Below are positions 1 through 10,599 of a stretch of DNA of 64,000 nucleotides, in pieces (positions within the stretch are counted from its first letter, which is position 1; every line of letters starts with the position of its first letter). The notes under the pieces are model-generated. The model had not been told where the DNA came from. It searched no databases and saw nothing but the letters and a program-made list of their open reading frames with translations. Location: contig SADC01001285.1 of NCBI GenBank assembly GCA_004194705.1, forward strand, positions 434,001 to 498,000, given 5' to 3'. This DNA comes from Ditylenchus dipsaci (lineage: Eukaryota > Nematoda > Chromadorea > Rhabditida > Anguinidae). The translations under genes and the position numbers were made by a program.

Positions 1-79
1 TGGGTAGCATTTGAGTAGATGGATAGCTCGCTTTTACCCACCCAGACGATATCCACCTGATATCGATATCCACCGATTG
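1..79. other. Unassigned flank
   Basis: Short stretch with imperfect repeats of ATCCACC and GATATC. The same GGTAGG/TCCACC-type sequence recurs near 12,160, 25,490, 57,360 and 58,560, so this is probably the outer part of the foldback element that follows. No gene is seen. Confidence 0.4.
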
Positions 80-386
80 GTCGTCCACTTGAGCACGTTT
101 TTTTTTTACTTTTTCGGGTTCTAAAACCTGTTTTCTGAATTAACTTGGGCGTGCTGAAGATGGTTTGATAGTATAAAATACCGTTTTCTAGGGTATTTTT
201 GGAGTTTTGGTAAAATCGAGTTTTAGTAAAATCAATTATTTCCCAACACTCAAAAAATACCCGAGAAGACGGCATTTTACCACTGTCAAACCATCTTCAG
301 CATGCCCAAGTTAGTCCAGAAAACAAGCTTCGGAAGCCGAAAAAGTAAAAAAAATCCTGCTCCAAGTGGACGACCACTTGGTTTGG
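80..386. repeat. Foldback element, family A, copy 1
   Basis: Left half reads GTCCACTTGAGC, then a segment ending GCTGAAGATGGTTTGATAG. The right half is its reverse complement (TATCAAACCATCTTC-type sequence, ending near GCTCCAAGTGGACGACC). Arms are about 130 bp around a short AT-rich centre. Other copies lie at 24,795-25,205 (two left halves), 43,318-43,409 (left half), 57,488-57,783 and 57,936-58,217. No coding capacity; the open frame at 302-589 is a by-product of the right arm. Confidence 0.8.
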
Positions 387-792
387 TTGGTTGTAGTGTA
401 GAGATGATCCAGAGGGTCAAACGTCCTGCTCCTCCAAAAACATCAATAATGACCGGGGACCAAATGATCAGTGACCAAATAACCGTCGCCCATTATTTTG
501 CACCAAAACCGGTAGAAAAAGTGGCGCAAAGTGATTTGACGCAAAGTGATTTGTCGCACTCTTCTCCTGTCCAAAAATTGAGCTCATAATAGTCGAAATT
601 ACAGACAAATATAATTTAAATATAATTTTATTCTTTTATGGTGTGAAATCCCCAAAACAAATGCTGAGATATTCTGAAAAACTTGCCAATCGATTTCTGA
701 AAAACTTGCAAATCGATTCCGCTGGCAAATATTGTGTGAATTCAAGTAATCCAGATATTTTTTTTTATTTATAGAGACCAAACGAAAAGCTA
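387..792. other. AT-rich upstream region of V-ATPase c copy 1
   Basis: About 400 bp with no convincing coding signal or repeat beyond the foldback edge. It includes the presumed promoter and 5' leader of the V-ATPase gene starting at 793. No TATA box or initiator could be assigned with confidence. Confidence 0.4.
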
Positions 793-1748
793 ATGTCGAG
801 CAAGTATGACATCCTGGCCGCCGAAAAACCTGGCAAGTCTCTTGTATAACTTATTTTTCCTATTTTGTTTTAAACTGGTCAATTTAGCCTATGCGCCATT
901 CTTTGGATTTATGGGCGTCGCTTCAGGTATGAATTTGATAAAGATATGTGGTTCGCAGTTTATTTTTCACATTTAGCGATGATTTTCACTTCTATTGGCG
1001 CTGCGTGAGCAACTTTTGTTATAATTATGTGGGCTTTTGCTAACTGTTAAATTTTATCTAAATTTTAGATATGGAACTGCCAAATCTGCAGTCGGGATTT
1101 CCAGTGTTGCCGTAAGACGTCCTGAATTGATTATGAAATCGGTGATTCCTGTGATCATGGCTGGTAATATTTTCGTAAGATGGCAGCGCAAAAGATCTTT
1201 CTCGGAATGTCGTTTCGTGGAATGACTTTTCTAGACCTGAGAGCTTGATTCGTTTTGCTAACTTTACTTTATAGGTAAATTCAATCTGGTCTTTTAGGTA
1301 TTCTCGCTATTTACGGCCTGGTAGTTGCCATAGTGGTCTGTTTTCTTCAATGGTGCTGGTCATTTTCGTTAGTTTAAGACTGTAGTTTACAGATTCAGTC
1401 GAAAATTCATCCTGCTAGTGAAGGCTATACTCTCGCGAAAGGCTTTAATCATCTTGCCTCTGGTTTGACTTGTGGTATAATTTTATAGAGTCAATGAATT
1501 TCCTGTGTATGTTCTCTTCTTACCCCAAGGACTCTGTGGTTTGGCTTCGGGATACGCGATAGGGATAGTGGGTGATGCAGGTGTTCGTGGTTATGCTCAA
1601 CAGCCAAAGCTTTTCATCGGAATGATTCTTATCCTCATCTTCGCTGAAGTAAGCTAGCTTTTTCTATCTATTGTGAGCCTGCACTGCCTTGTTTTAGGTG
1701 CTTGGCTTATATGGAATGATTGTAGCCTTGATTCTAAGTTCTTCCTAA
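793..1748 (+). CDS. ATP6V0C: V-type H+-ATPase 16 kDa proteolipid subunit c, copy 1
   Basis: Subunit c of the membrane V0 sector, forming the rotating ring that carries protons into acidic organelles. Eight exons: 793-832, 888-926, 977-1004, 1069-1163, 1298-1335, 1393-1474, 1530-1648, 1698-1748. They total 492 nt with the frame kept throughout, giving about 163 residues, close to the usual 155-160. Four membrane helices are visible. Diagnostic blocks are [13 protein letters not shown] (helix 1 end), [29 protein letters not shown] and [17 protein letters not shown]. The Glu of IFAEV is the proton-binding carboxylate of helix 4. The first intron begins GCAAGT, a GC-AG intron; the others are GT-AG. 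It is the first of three tandem copies and the only one readable without a frame correction. Confidence 0.96.
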
Positions 1749-1785
1749 ATGCAACATCTTCGTATTGTTTCGGATCTGTTGATTG

Positions 1786-1791
1786 AATAAA
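1786..1791 (+). promoter_or_regulatory. Polyadenylation signal AATAAA
   Basis: AATAAA lies 38 bp past the stop codon of V-ATPase c copy 1, in a typical short 3' UTR position. Confidence 0.7.
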
Positions 1792-2024
1792 GACGTATAT
1801 TGTGGTGATTTGGTATAGAACTTAATTTTTTATCGTCATTCTATATAAAGTCCGTAGTTTCGTGGCAGCCCTATGATTTTGCGTTATTGATTCTTATGAG
1901 TTCTGCTGTGCAACCACTCTTATATTTCCGGTAAGTCTAGGATGTTGAGTCGTCCTATGTCATTAGTAAGGGTCTATACTTTTATATGGAGCACGCAGTT
2001 TTTAGTACCATAGAGTGTTGAGGT

Positions 2025-2760
2025 GTTAAGACGCATTCATAATGAAGAGGCTGCTTGCGGATGCTAAATCCGATTTATCATATGGAAATGGCCACAACTT
2101 TTTTTCATTTCTTCAAAAATTATTATGTTATCGCCATCTTGTAGCTAAGATTCAGGGCTACAAGATGAGCCATTGATAAGTTAAATGTTGCTGGAAAATT
2201 TGAGGTAAAAAGAAAGACTCCGCCAAAGCATCCGCACTCGAATTCGAGTTAGGATTCCTGGGCAGAGTATTAAACTTTTATTTGAGTTTTTGAAGCAACA
2301 TTTACTCAGTCAATAGCTCATTTGATAGACCTAAACCTCAACTACCGTACTTCCTCTAATAAGCGCGCATGCGCGCTTATTTTTTAAACCCTCGAAAATC
2401 TGAAAAATTTTGGGTCAATCTCGAAAATTTCGGGTGCTCAACCAAAATATAAAGAATGGAATCGGTAGAACTCGTGGGTGTAAAGAAAATGCATTAAAAA
2501 GCTTTGAAGAAAAATGTCTCTGAGCTGAGATATAGGCCCTCGAAGTAGGGGGTGCGCGCTTATTAGAGGAAATACGGTATATGATGCGAGAAGCTGAAAA
2601 AGCAACTGGAAGATAAAGAAACCACACCAACTGAATAATTTTGGGAAAACAGTAAAAAAAGCGAGGATTCTGTTTCGCGGATTCTTAGTGAGTAGCCAAA
2701 TGAGGACGCAAATAGCCTCCTCATTGTGTATGCGCCTTTACACACTCATTTTAAGACAGA
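2025..2760. repeat. Foldback element, family E, interrupted by a MITE
   Basis: Contains GACTCCGCC followed by GCATCCGCACTCGAATTCGAG-type sequence and ends in GAGGAGGCTATTTGCG in reverse (CCTCCTCATTGTGTATGCGC near 2,720-2,740). The second copy at 35,580-35,915 has the same modules uninterrupted and in the opposite order. Here the element is split at 2,344 by a 233-bp MITE. It also carries the GTAGC...ATTCAGGGCTAC core seen in family D. Confidence 0.75.
2345..2577. mobile_element. MITE with CCGTAnTTCCTCTAATAAG termini
   Basis: Terminal inverted repeats CCGTACTTCCTCTAATAAGC and its reverse complement, flanked by TA on both sides. The host element at 35,770 supplies the uninterrupted site (CAACTACATGATG-like), so TA is the target duplication. 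Inside is GGGTGCTCAACCAAA followed by GGAATCGGTAGAACTCG, shared with copies near 3,990, 11,908 and 26,750. No transposase. Superfamily not assigned. Confidence 0.8.
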
Positions 2761-3263
2761 ATGATCCTCAATTAAAGCATTAAAATACCTATAAACTATG
2801 TGCACGAATGCTTTGTTGAATTGGCTGTTATCTTCAAATATAGCGATAAAGACTCCTCTAATTTTAACACTGATATCATGTTAAATTTAGGATATAAATC
2901 GCATCCATTCCATTATTGATGATGATTAGCGTGAATTATAGTTTTTACTATCTATATCTGCTTTTCATAAAAAAAGTTGGCACATTGCCCATTATTTGAA
3001 AAAGAAATGGGCAGCTACGAAAAGTGCAGTGCTGGAGGATAGGGGTGCGCCGCACACTATTGCCTGGCCGTGTATCAGTCTTCGGTTTTTGGCCGAAAAG
3101 GAGCGTAGAAAATTGATAATTGCTGATAGCGAGTGTTTTTCATTGCTTCAAAGAATTAAGTCTCGTAGCTTTTCATAATTATATTGTACTTTTTTCTTGC
3201 GAATGTTGTAAAATTAATCACCCGATCCATTTTTCATCAATTTATAGGCTATAGTTTTTCAGA
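2761..3263. other. Intergenic AT-rich DNA before V-ATPase c copy 2
   Basis: About 500 bp without recognisable repeat arms or a conserved reading frame. The open frame 2,996-3,178 resembles no known protein. A TTTTTCAG tract directly before the ATG at 3,264 may mark a 3' splice site, so the 5' UTR could be spliced. Confidence 0.4.
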
Positions 3264-6200
3264 ATGGCTGGAAGTACTGCAGCAAGTGAAGCTCTTTTGG
3301 AGGCTGAACAGGTGAATGTCTAAATCACCTTGATAAATTCCTCATACATTTATGTATTCGACTTCAGGCAATGTATGGGCCTTTCTTTGGGTCGCTTGTG
3401 TTACAGCGGCAATGAGTATGATTTTCAACATTGTATTAGAATTCAATATTTTGAAAAATATTGTTTGAAAAATTATTACCGTATTTCAGAGTTCTTAGAC
3501 GTCCTCTGTAAAGGGCCATTGACGTCTACAACAACGGCTGTCCCCGCAAATTCCAAATAATTTCCGAATCATTAAACTTGTTCACGAGTTTTTCGACTCG
3601 GTTTCTAGGGAAACTTAACCTAAAATTAAATTTTAGGTCTTGTTTTGTTAGAAGCGAAGTTGAACAATCCGTACAGAAGTTCAATGATTAGGCAAAAATT
3701 TCGAATTCGCGGGAGCAACTCAAAACGGGTGGCCATGGCCTTTTAAAAAGATTTGTCCTTTTTTGGGGCCCAAACCTTTTCTATTGTTGAAATTTTTAGT
3801 CGCAATCTTTTTTTACTCTGAAATATCATTAAGCATAAAAAATAAAATTATCTTTTCTTAAAAAAATGTCAAACCGTTATTTTTCACCCAAATGTCCTTT
3901 TTTGAAAAATTTAAGAGCCCTTTCGTTTTTATTGTATTAATCGGGCTGTCTATTTTTCAACCTCTTAAAAATTATGAAACTTTTGGATACACCTCGAGAT
4001 TTTCGGGTGCTCAACCAAAGTCAAAAAAGCGAGATCAGTAGAGCTCGTAAGAGTTAAAAAAATGCAAAGAAGGCACTTGTAAAATATTAATTCTTGTTTG
4101 AGATGAGATCCTCAAAGTCGAGGGAGTTATTTTTTCAATAGGGTGTGATTAAAGGACCCTGTCTCTTCCTTATCATGGCAATTTGAAAAGTTTGAATGCG
4201 CGCGGGACCACACACATTTTGTCAATAATGATTCCGAATTATTTTTTGTTTGCGCTTATTGTTTAGAAAATAAATTTGTAAATCTGTTAAAAACATAGAA
4301 CCATTCACTAGTCGAGCCCAACGTTGCTTGACAATGCCTGATCAGACAACCTATATGCCTTTCACTGCTCCACAACTGTCACTGTCAAATTGTGACTCAT
4401 ATCGAATAGAACATAACGTTTCAAATTTAAAATGCAAACAAAAACATAATTCGAAAACATTATTGACAGAATCTATGTGGTCCCGCGCGCATTTAAATCT
4501 CTGAAATTGCCATGATAAGGAAGAGACAGGGTCCTTAAACATAGAACATACGGCAATACTTTCATGCTTCAGATCAGTACATTTATTTACCATGATTTTC
4601 AGTCTTCACAGCGGCTGGATCAGCTTATGGAACTGCTAAGTCTGGTACTGGTATCGCCTCGATGGCTGTTGCCAGACCTGACTTGGTAATTTTCTTTACT
4701 TCTTTTCTAAAATACAAAAATGAAAATTTTTGTGCTTATAGGTCATGAAAGCAATCATTCCAGGTTTGTAAAAACCTTAATTATTGACTGTAGTGATGAC
4801 ACAACTTTTATGCAAATCAATCTCAAAATTTCCAGTGGTTATGGCTGGAATTGTCGCTATTTATGGGTTGGTTGTAGCAGTGATCATTTCCGGAAAATTA
4901 GGACAAGGTGGAAAGGATTACACAATAGGTCCGGGTTTTCTGAATATTCCATGTGGTTTATCATGTTAGTTTTTTAAGATATGGGATTCAGTCAGTTTGC
5001 TGCTGGCTTAGTCTGTGGACTTTGTGGGTTAGGTAATTCATGAAAGCTTAAGTGTCAATTTGTTTCAAAGTAATTATTGATTATAATCACAGGCGCAGGA
5101 TACGCAATAGGAGTGGCGGGTGATGCAGGAGTGAGAGGTGAGTCACATTTCTATAGATAAGATACGCACTAAAATAAAGGACGACAAAATTTTTGAAAAA
5201 CCCTTTGTTTGCAGTCTTTATTCTCACACGTTGGGAATGTTTTTTTAATTGAGCGTTTTTTTTATACTCTGACTTTTATTGCCTAAAAAGACGCTCAGCT
5301 TCAAATAAATTTCCAATATGTGGGAATTGAAGCAGTGAAATACGACCTTTACAGTTATTTCTTTTTAGTTTTATCTTGAATGCCCTATAATCGACCTTCG
5401 GGCGTTTGTCCACCTTTTCCCATTTTGTTTGAATTCGCGCCTTTTCGAATTTTTTCAGTTGTTTCTATACATTTGAACAATTTTTTGACTTAGTTGAAGC
5501 CTGAGACGTAGGGTGATAATATTTTTTTTGGGCTTAACTCCTTTTTCGGCGCCCTCCCAAAAGTACCCAAAAACATGTTTTTTCGACGTTTTAGCACTTC
5601 TAACGTGTAGAAAACATGTTTTTAAGGTGCGGCCGACCATTTTTTGAAAAAAAAAATCGACCAAAAGTTGACTTTTTTCCTTGGGGACCAAGGTAAAGGA
5701 TACTGGAGGGTACCTGGATTTCCTAAAAAGATGAATTTTGAACATAGTTTTGATAACTGGAACCTATCGCATAAAGAAACTCTGGTATGCATACATGTTT
5801 TATGCATCCAGAGTCGCTTTCGAGTGATTTGTGTCTAAGGTATGTGGATGTGCGCATCTCAACTCCAAGCAACCAAGCCCTGCCACCCCAAGCCCCCTGC
5901 GCCCCCTTCGGGGGCGCAGGGGCTTGTGAGTTAGAGATGCGCGCACTCACTTACCTTAGACATAATTCCGAGAATTACTCTTGATCAAAAATGCGTTCAA
6001 AACTCTTTTTTGCCGAGTTCTAGTGACTAAAACAAGGAATAAATTTAAAAAATATGCAATTCAGGTACCCTCCAGTACCCTTTACCTTGGTCGCCCAAGG
6101 CAAAAAGTCAACTTTTGGTCAAAAATTAAAAAAAAAATGGTCGGCTGCGACCTAAAATCATGCTTTATACACGTTTAAAGTACTAAAACATCGAAGAAAC

Positions 6201-6870
6201 ATGTTTTTGGATGCTTTTGGGAGGGCACCGAATAAGGGAGTCCGGCCTTTTTTTGGCGCAAATCCACTTTTTTGGCGCAAATTTTGTTCTGCGTAATTAG
6301 ATTAAAAATTTTCAACGTTTTTAAAAAATTTCACGTCATCATGTAGCCACACTCTTCTAGTTTCTAATGAGGTATAGTATATTGCATCATCTCTGAAAAA
6401 TGAAATACAAAAGCTAAAAATAGGAATCAAATCAGAACAACAATTTAGTTCATACTTTTAGCTTTTTGTATTACATTTTATAAAGATAATGCAATAAATG
6501 ATACTTCATTAGAAACTAGAGAAGAAGGCCACCTGATGGTGTTAAAACTTTTTAAAAAAGTTGAAAATTTTCAATCTGATTACACTAAACCAAAATTTGC
6601 GCCAAAAAAGTAATGTCCGACATAAGGTAGGCTTGCGCACGCTAGGACGGCATTATGCTCGCGTTAAAAAAAAATAGATAAGGCGCTAATTCATAAAAAC
6701 AGGAAAAAGTGGACACATAAGGTCTACGCACCGTAAAATCAGTTTATAGCTGTTTTTTAGCCCTTTCCCAGCAACCCAGATTCTTCGTAGGGATGATTTT
6801 GATTCTGATCTTTGCCGAAGTACTCGGTCTTTATGGCATGATCGTCGCATTGATCCTTGGCGCTACCTAG
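3264..6870 (+). CDS. ATP6V0C: V-type H+-ATPase 16 kDa proteolipid subunit c, copy 2
   Basis: Second proteolipid gene. Exons: 3264-3311, 3368-3432, 4603-4685, 4742-4763, 4836-4952 (or to 4964), 4996-5032, 5093-5137, 6761-6870. Encodes about 175-179 residues with a longer N-terminus than copies 1 and 3. Recognisable blocks are [55 protein letters not shown] and [17 protein letters not shown], with the proton-carrying Glu kept. Exon 2 needs one missing base near 3,400 to read through helix 1; the exon sum is also one base short of a multiple of three. The exon 2/3 junction is not canonical as written. The last intron (5,138-6,760) is packed with foldback elements. The start ATG follows a TTTTTCAG tract. 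Confidence 0.92.
3510..3751. repeat. Foldback element, family F, copy 1
   Basis: Inverted arms meet at AAATTAAATTTTAG. The right arm reads GTACAGAAGTTCAATGATTAGG; the left arm is its diverged complement. Outer ends read GGGCCATTGACGTC and GTGGCCATGGCC. Copies at 38,430-38,690 and 53,885-54,118. Lies in intron 2 of V-ATPase c copy 2. Confidence 0.7.
3990..4140. mobile_element. Internal relic of the CCGTA MITE family
   Basis: GGGTGCTCAACCAAAG followed by GATCAGTAGAGCTCG matches the interior of the MITE at 2,345-2,577, but the terminal repeats are missing or decayed. Confidence 0.6.
4152..4540. repeat. Inverted-repeat element in intron 2 of V-ATPase c copy 2
   Basis: Left arm CCTGTCTCTTCCTTATCATG through CGCGCGGGACCAC. 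The right arm is its near-exact reverse complement (GTGGTCCCGCGCGC through CATGATAAGGAAGAGACAGG). Arms are about 65 bp and the spacer about 260 bp. No transposase seen. Confidence 0.8.
5520..6245. repeat. Large foldback element, family B, in intron 7 of V-ATPase c copy 2
   Basis: Outer arms (about 5,525-5,720 and 6,060-6,245) contain CAACTTTTGGTCAAAAA and its complement plus GGTACCCTCCAGTACC. The core (5,833-5,963) pairs TCTAAGGTATGTGG with TTACCTTAGACA and encloses a GC-rich hairpin, CGCCCCCTTCGGGGGCG-like. Core halves recur at 17,187, 27,340, 27,960, 39,340 and 50,440. Confidence 0.8.
6250..6612. repeat. Foldback element, family D, copy in V-ATPase c2 intron
   Basis: Ends carry TTTTTTGGCGCAAAT repeats and the reverse complement TTTGCGCCAAAAAAG. 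Inner arms contain CATGTAGCCACACTCTTC then TAGTTTCTAATGAGGTAT, a variant of the family D core. Confidence 0.75.
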
Positions 6871-6967
6871 TTCAACTCTTTCCTCTTTTCATTTTCTATT
6901 ATAGCGCTTGGCGGTGAAAAATTCATCTTTGACTTTTGTGTGTCGTATGCTCTTACTTTGTCTCTAA

Positions 6968-6973
6968 AATAAA
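6968..6973 (+). promoter_or_regulatory. Polyadenylation signal AATAAA
   Basis: AATAAA about 98 bp past the stop codon of V-ATPase c copy 2. Confidence 0.55.
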
Positions 6974-7381
6974 TGTCTGTTTTGTGCATCTCTATACTGT
7001 TTCTTAAAATTCACGCAGAGTTTTATAAATTATGAGTAATAGTTGCTGCTTAGGTTCTCTCTGTATCCACAATGTATGATTTGTAATATTATGTGTTATC
7101 ATAATCGGAGCTCTCCGAAAAGGCAATTTAAGATGTAATTTTTCATCAGTCACACGCCATTTTTGCATAGTAATTTACTCTTTTCTGATTTTCCCTGTGT
7201 GGTTGTGCATGAACGAATTTATATGTGAGCTAATATAAAGTATTTTTATAAAAAAATTGACTTCTGAATTTGTTTGTGTCAGTTTTGTTGGCTTTTTTCT
7301 AACCATAACGACTAATGCTTCTAATAACTTGCTTTGCTATTAACATGATTACTAACATTTACTTACAGTTTTACGCATAAC

Positions 7382-10015
7382 ATGTCTTCCTATGACCTGA
7401 CCACAGCCGAACATGCGGGTTAGTGCTCACATTTGTGTTAATAGTCTTGAATTTTATTTCATGCATTTTTACAGCTTATGCACCTTTCTTTGGTAAATAA
7501 TTTTTGTTTTCAACTTGGGCTACGATCTGTACTTTTCAAAACCAAAATTTTTTTTCGCTTGGAAATGAGACAGAACACTAGATAAAAAATAACTTTTTTC
7601 TTCAAACATAGTCAAAATGTAATTTTTTCAAAATTTTGAGATCGTAGGCCTATTTTTAACATTGTTTTTTGGAAACTAACACATTGCGTAGGGTACATGG
7701 GAGCAGCTGCTGCTCAGATTTTCACTGTTTTCGGCGCCGCCTATGGGACTGCCAGATCTGCTGTGGGAATTTGTTCGATGGGAGTTATGCGCCCTGAACT
7801 GATCATGAAATCGGTGATTCCAGTGATCATGGCCGGTAACATATTTTTTTCTTGGTTTTATACAGCTTTCCACATTTTACAATTCTAAAATTTTGTTAGG
7901 TATCATTGGTATCTATGGACTTGTAGTGGCTATGGTGGTGCGAGGCAAGGTTAGGAGTGCAACTCTCGGGTACACTTTGGCAGAAGGTTTTCACATCTTG
8001 CAGCTGGCTTGACTTGTGGTAAACAAATGTTTGATTATGAAATGACCAGAAGTTTGCAAACTATATTTTGTAAAATCTTTAGAGCAGGAATCGTCAAAAT
8101 TTAGACTTATAACTGCTGTTGAAATACAGCCTGATGCCAATTTATGTTTTATTTATGACTACGACTACTAAGCTTATTTGGCCCTATCCACAATAGGGAA
8201 TTTTTTTGCCTTAATCCCTGCTGTTTTGTGGGGTTTTAAGTTTTAGGAAAGTTCAACCTAACGTATCTTAAGACAGTCTTAAACCTGAGTCAAGATATAT
8301 TTGACTCCTTCCCAACTGGCTAACTCTTGCCTCAGCGTAAAAAATAAAAAGCATGGGATTAGGTCAAAAAAAGCTCCGCATTATGGATTGAGGTCGATTG
8401 TTTCAACACTGGAAAGGCTGTGTGTATCAAACTTTGCGTTTCGTACAGAATTTGATCAATGATCAAATAAACTTCGGGCAGAGAAGTAATTCGAACAGGT
8501 AAAACAGCCTTTGAAGTTGTACTACAAACTTCTTCTAATCTCTGCACCTTTTACAAATGCTGAATTCTAACAATGGATTCATGTTCAGCGGCTCTACACC
8601 GTTTGCGCCCAAATTATTTGCTCCAAAAATCGTTATAGCCAAAACCGTTACAAAACCGTTTTCAATTAATTAGTTTACTACATGGGTTTTCTAAGTAATT
8701 TTATGGATATTCTCATTTACAAGTTAATACTCAAATTGATGTCAGAGAGGAGGGCTACATTTTGAGCCCAAGGTTGTTAATGACCATCTCTGCAAAATTC
8801 ACTAAAAAACAAAAGTTTTTCTAAAAAGTCTAGAATTCCGGAAATTTAAGGAGTTGGAAAATTGCGCCGGAGATAATTGAGCCGTTTTTTTCAAATCCGC
8901 GCTTTCCGTTCTTAGTCTGGGACACATGTTTGAGTCCGTCCTAACGTGCGCTGGCCTACCCCAGTAAGGGCTAAGCCTAAGGCCTAAGCCTAAGCCTTAG
9001 GCTAAGCCTAAGGCCTAAAACAGAACTTTCCCAGAAATTTTTCCGGCTCAATTTTCTCCGGCGCAATTTCCCGGCGCAATTTTCCCGACACTAAATTTAG
9101 GGGTTTTTAGTAAATTTTGCAAATATGGTCATCAATGTGTGCTATGCTCAGATATGTCTCAGAATGTAGCCCTTCTATCTGGCATCAATTTGAGTATCAA
9201 CTGGCAGATGATGATATCCACAAGATTAGTTAGAAAAACCATATATAGCAAACTAATTATTTGAAAATGTAACCTTTTTGGCTATAGCAATTTTTGGCGC
9301 GAAACAATTTGGGCGCGAACGGGGTAGAGCCGTGTTCAGCGTAGTCGATTTACTTGTAAAACTGCTTTTTAAAAATAAAAGTCACTGTCAACTTTTAAAT
9401 TCCGTTTATTACAATAAAAATCAAATAGTGAATTTCTAGTCTTTTTTTTGAAGATCACATTGTTTATTGTCTTGACCGGAATGAGAAATTTGACAGCGAC
9501 TTGAATTTTTTTGAAGCATTTTTACAGGTAAATCGACTTCGCTGAACACGAATCCAGAAGAGTTAGCATTTGCTGAAAGGTCAAGAGATTTAAAGAAATT
9601 TGTTTTACAACTTCAAAAGCTGTTTTATCCGTTCGAATCCCTTCTTCTCTCGAAATTTTTTTTCAGCGTCAAAATCATAGTTTGGTGCACACAGCCTTCC
9701 CGTGTTAAAGATTTCAAAAAAGGCAAAATTCAGCAGGACAAAGATTTTCAAGCTGCTTTTTAAATATAAAAATACTATCTTCTTACCTAAAAACCTTATA
9801 TTTCAAGGTCTGTGTGGATTGGGTGCTGGTTATGCTATTGGATAGTAGGCGATGCAGGAGTACGTGGAACTGCCCAACAACCTCGTCTCTTCGTCGGCAT
9901 GATTCTGATCCTTATTTTTTCTGAAGTAAATACTATTTTACTTTTCTTCTCAAATATTGGTTTTTAGGTGCTGGGTTTGTACGGCATGATTGTGGCTCTG
10001 ATCCTGGTCACTTAA
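7382..10015 (+). CDS. ATP6V0C: V-type H+-ATPase 16 kDa proteolipid subunit c, copy 3 (two apparent frameshifts)
   Basis: Third proteolipid gene. Exons: 7382-7418, 7475-7492, 7692-7835, 7900-8018, 9808-9925, 9968-10015. Introns fall at positions shared with copy 1. Blocks seen: [54 protein letters not shown] and [13 protein letters not shown]. The helix 4 motif reads IFSEVLGLYG, so the proton-carrying Glu is kept. Two exons (7900-8018 and 9808-9925) are each one base shorter than their copy 1 equivalents. The gaps fall near 7,992 (after GGTTTTCAC) and 9,842 (ATTGGATAGTAGG), and each creates a stop. The intact protein on both sides suggests sequence error, but a young pseudogene is possible. 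The intron 8,019-9,807 holds two foldback elements. Confidence 0.88.
7510..7655. repeat. Small inverted repeat in intron 2 of V-ATPase c copy 3
   Basis: GGGCTACGATCTG near the left end pairs with GAGATCGTAGGCCT at the right; AAAACCAAAATTTTT is adjacent. No coding content. Confidence 0.5.
8582..9330. repeat. Foldback element with telomere-like palindromic centre
   Basis: Arms of about 250 bp (8,582-8,830 and 9,095-9,330) pair, for example, GTTCAGCGGCTCTACACCG with CGGGGTAGAGCCG, and TAATGACCATCTCTGC with its diverged complement. The centre (about 8,955-9,015) is an AAGCCTAAGG / CCTTAGGCTT palindrome next to CGTCCTAACGTGCGCTGG, an end of the family G element. Lies in an intron of V-ATPase c copy 3. 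Confidence 0.75.
9331..9550. repeat. Foldback element with GTGTTCAGCGTAGTCGA termini
   Basis: CGTGTTCAGCGTAGTCGATT at the left pairs with AATCGACTTCGCTGAACACG at the right. The same end recurs at about 38,385 and, diverged, at 41,750 and 42,690. Confidence 0.8.
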
Positions 10016-10599
10016 ATGCCACATCATCTCTCCGATACTTTCAAATACACACGCACATCTACTACTTATGGTACTCTGATATTAACAAACTATCACTTAA
10101 AAAATGCTAGTCTCCCTCTTTTTACAAACAAATTCAAAATATATATTGCATCAATCCTTCAGAATTCTACGTTATTCCTCCTTCAAAAGCTTATTGCCCA
10201 CTTGCCATTTAAATAATTTTGTTGAGAAATGATTTAAACACTTCTTATGTTTTTCTCAATTTGCCTTAAGGGATAGCACTGTGATTTTTTTGTCGTTGTT
10301 GTTCTTCAAACCATCAAATAAAGTTATTTGTATTTCAAAGTTAACAGTCTAAGATTTTTGCCGGTATATCAGTCATTCATGAATTGAACGACTGCAATAT
10401 AACAATCAAGCGGGTCTCAAATAAATTCCTGCATCAAATACACTGATTCGCCTTCTTTCCTTGACCTAAGGTCACCAGAATTGGACAGAGCAAACTAAAA
10501 AAATCAAAATGGAAATTTTTTGATAATTAAAAAATCGCAGCATTTAGAGAAAATATATCGGTAAAGTTAGCCTATTACTCAAGGTCCTTCAGTCAAGAA
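10016..10599. other. 3' UTR of V-ATPase c copy 3 and intergenic DNA
   Basis: AATAAA at 10,317-10,322 is the likely polyadenylation signal. The rest is AT-rich with no gene seen. Confidence 0.5.

Noticed and set aside
302..589. 95-codon plus-strand open frame
   Set aside because: It starts inside the right arm of a family A foldback; the same sequence in other copies is not open.
7676..7873. Minus-strand frame opposite V-ATPase c copy 3 exon 3
   Set aside because: Antisense shadow of a conserved exon.
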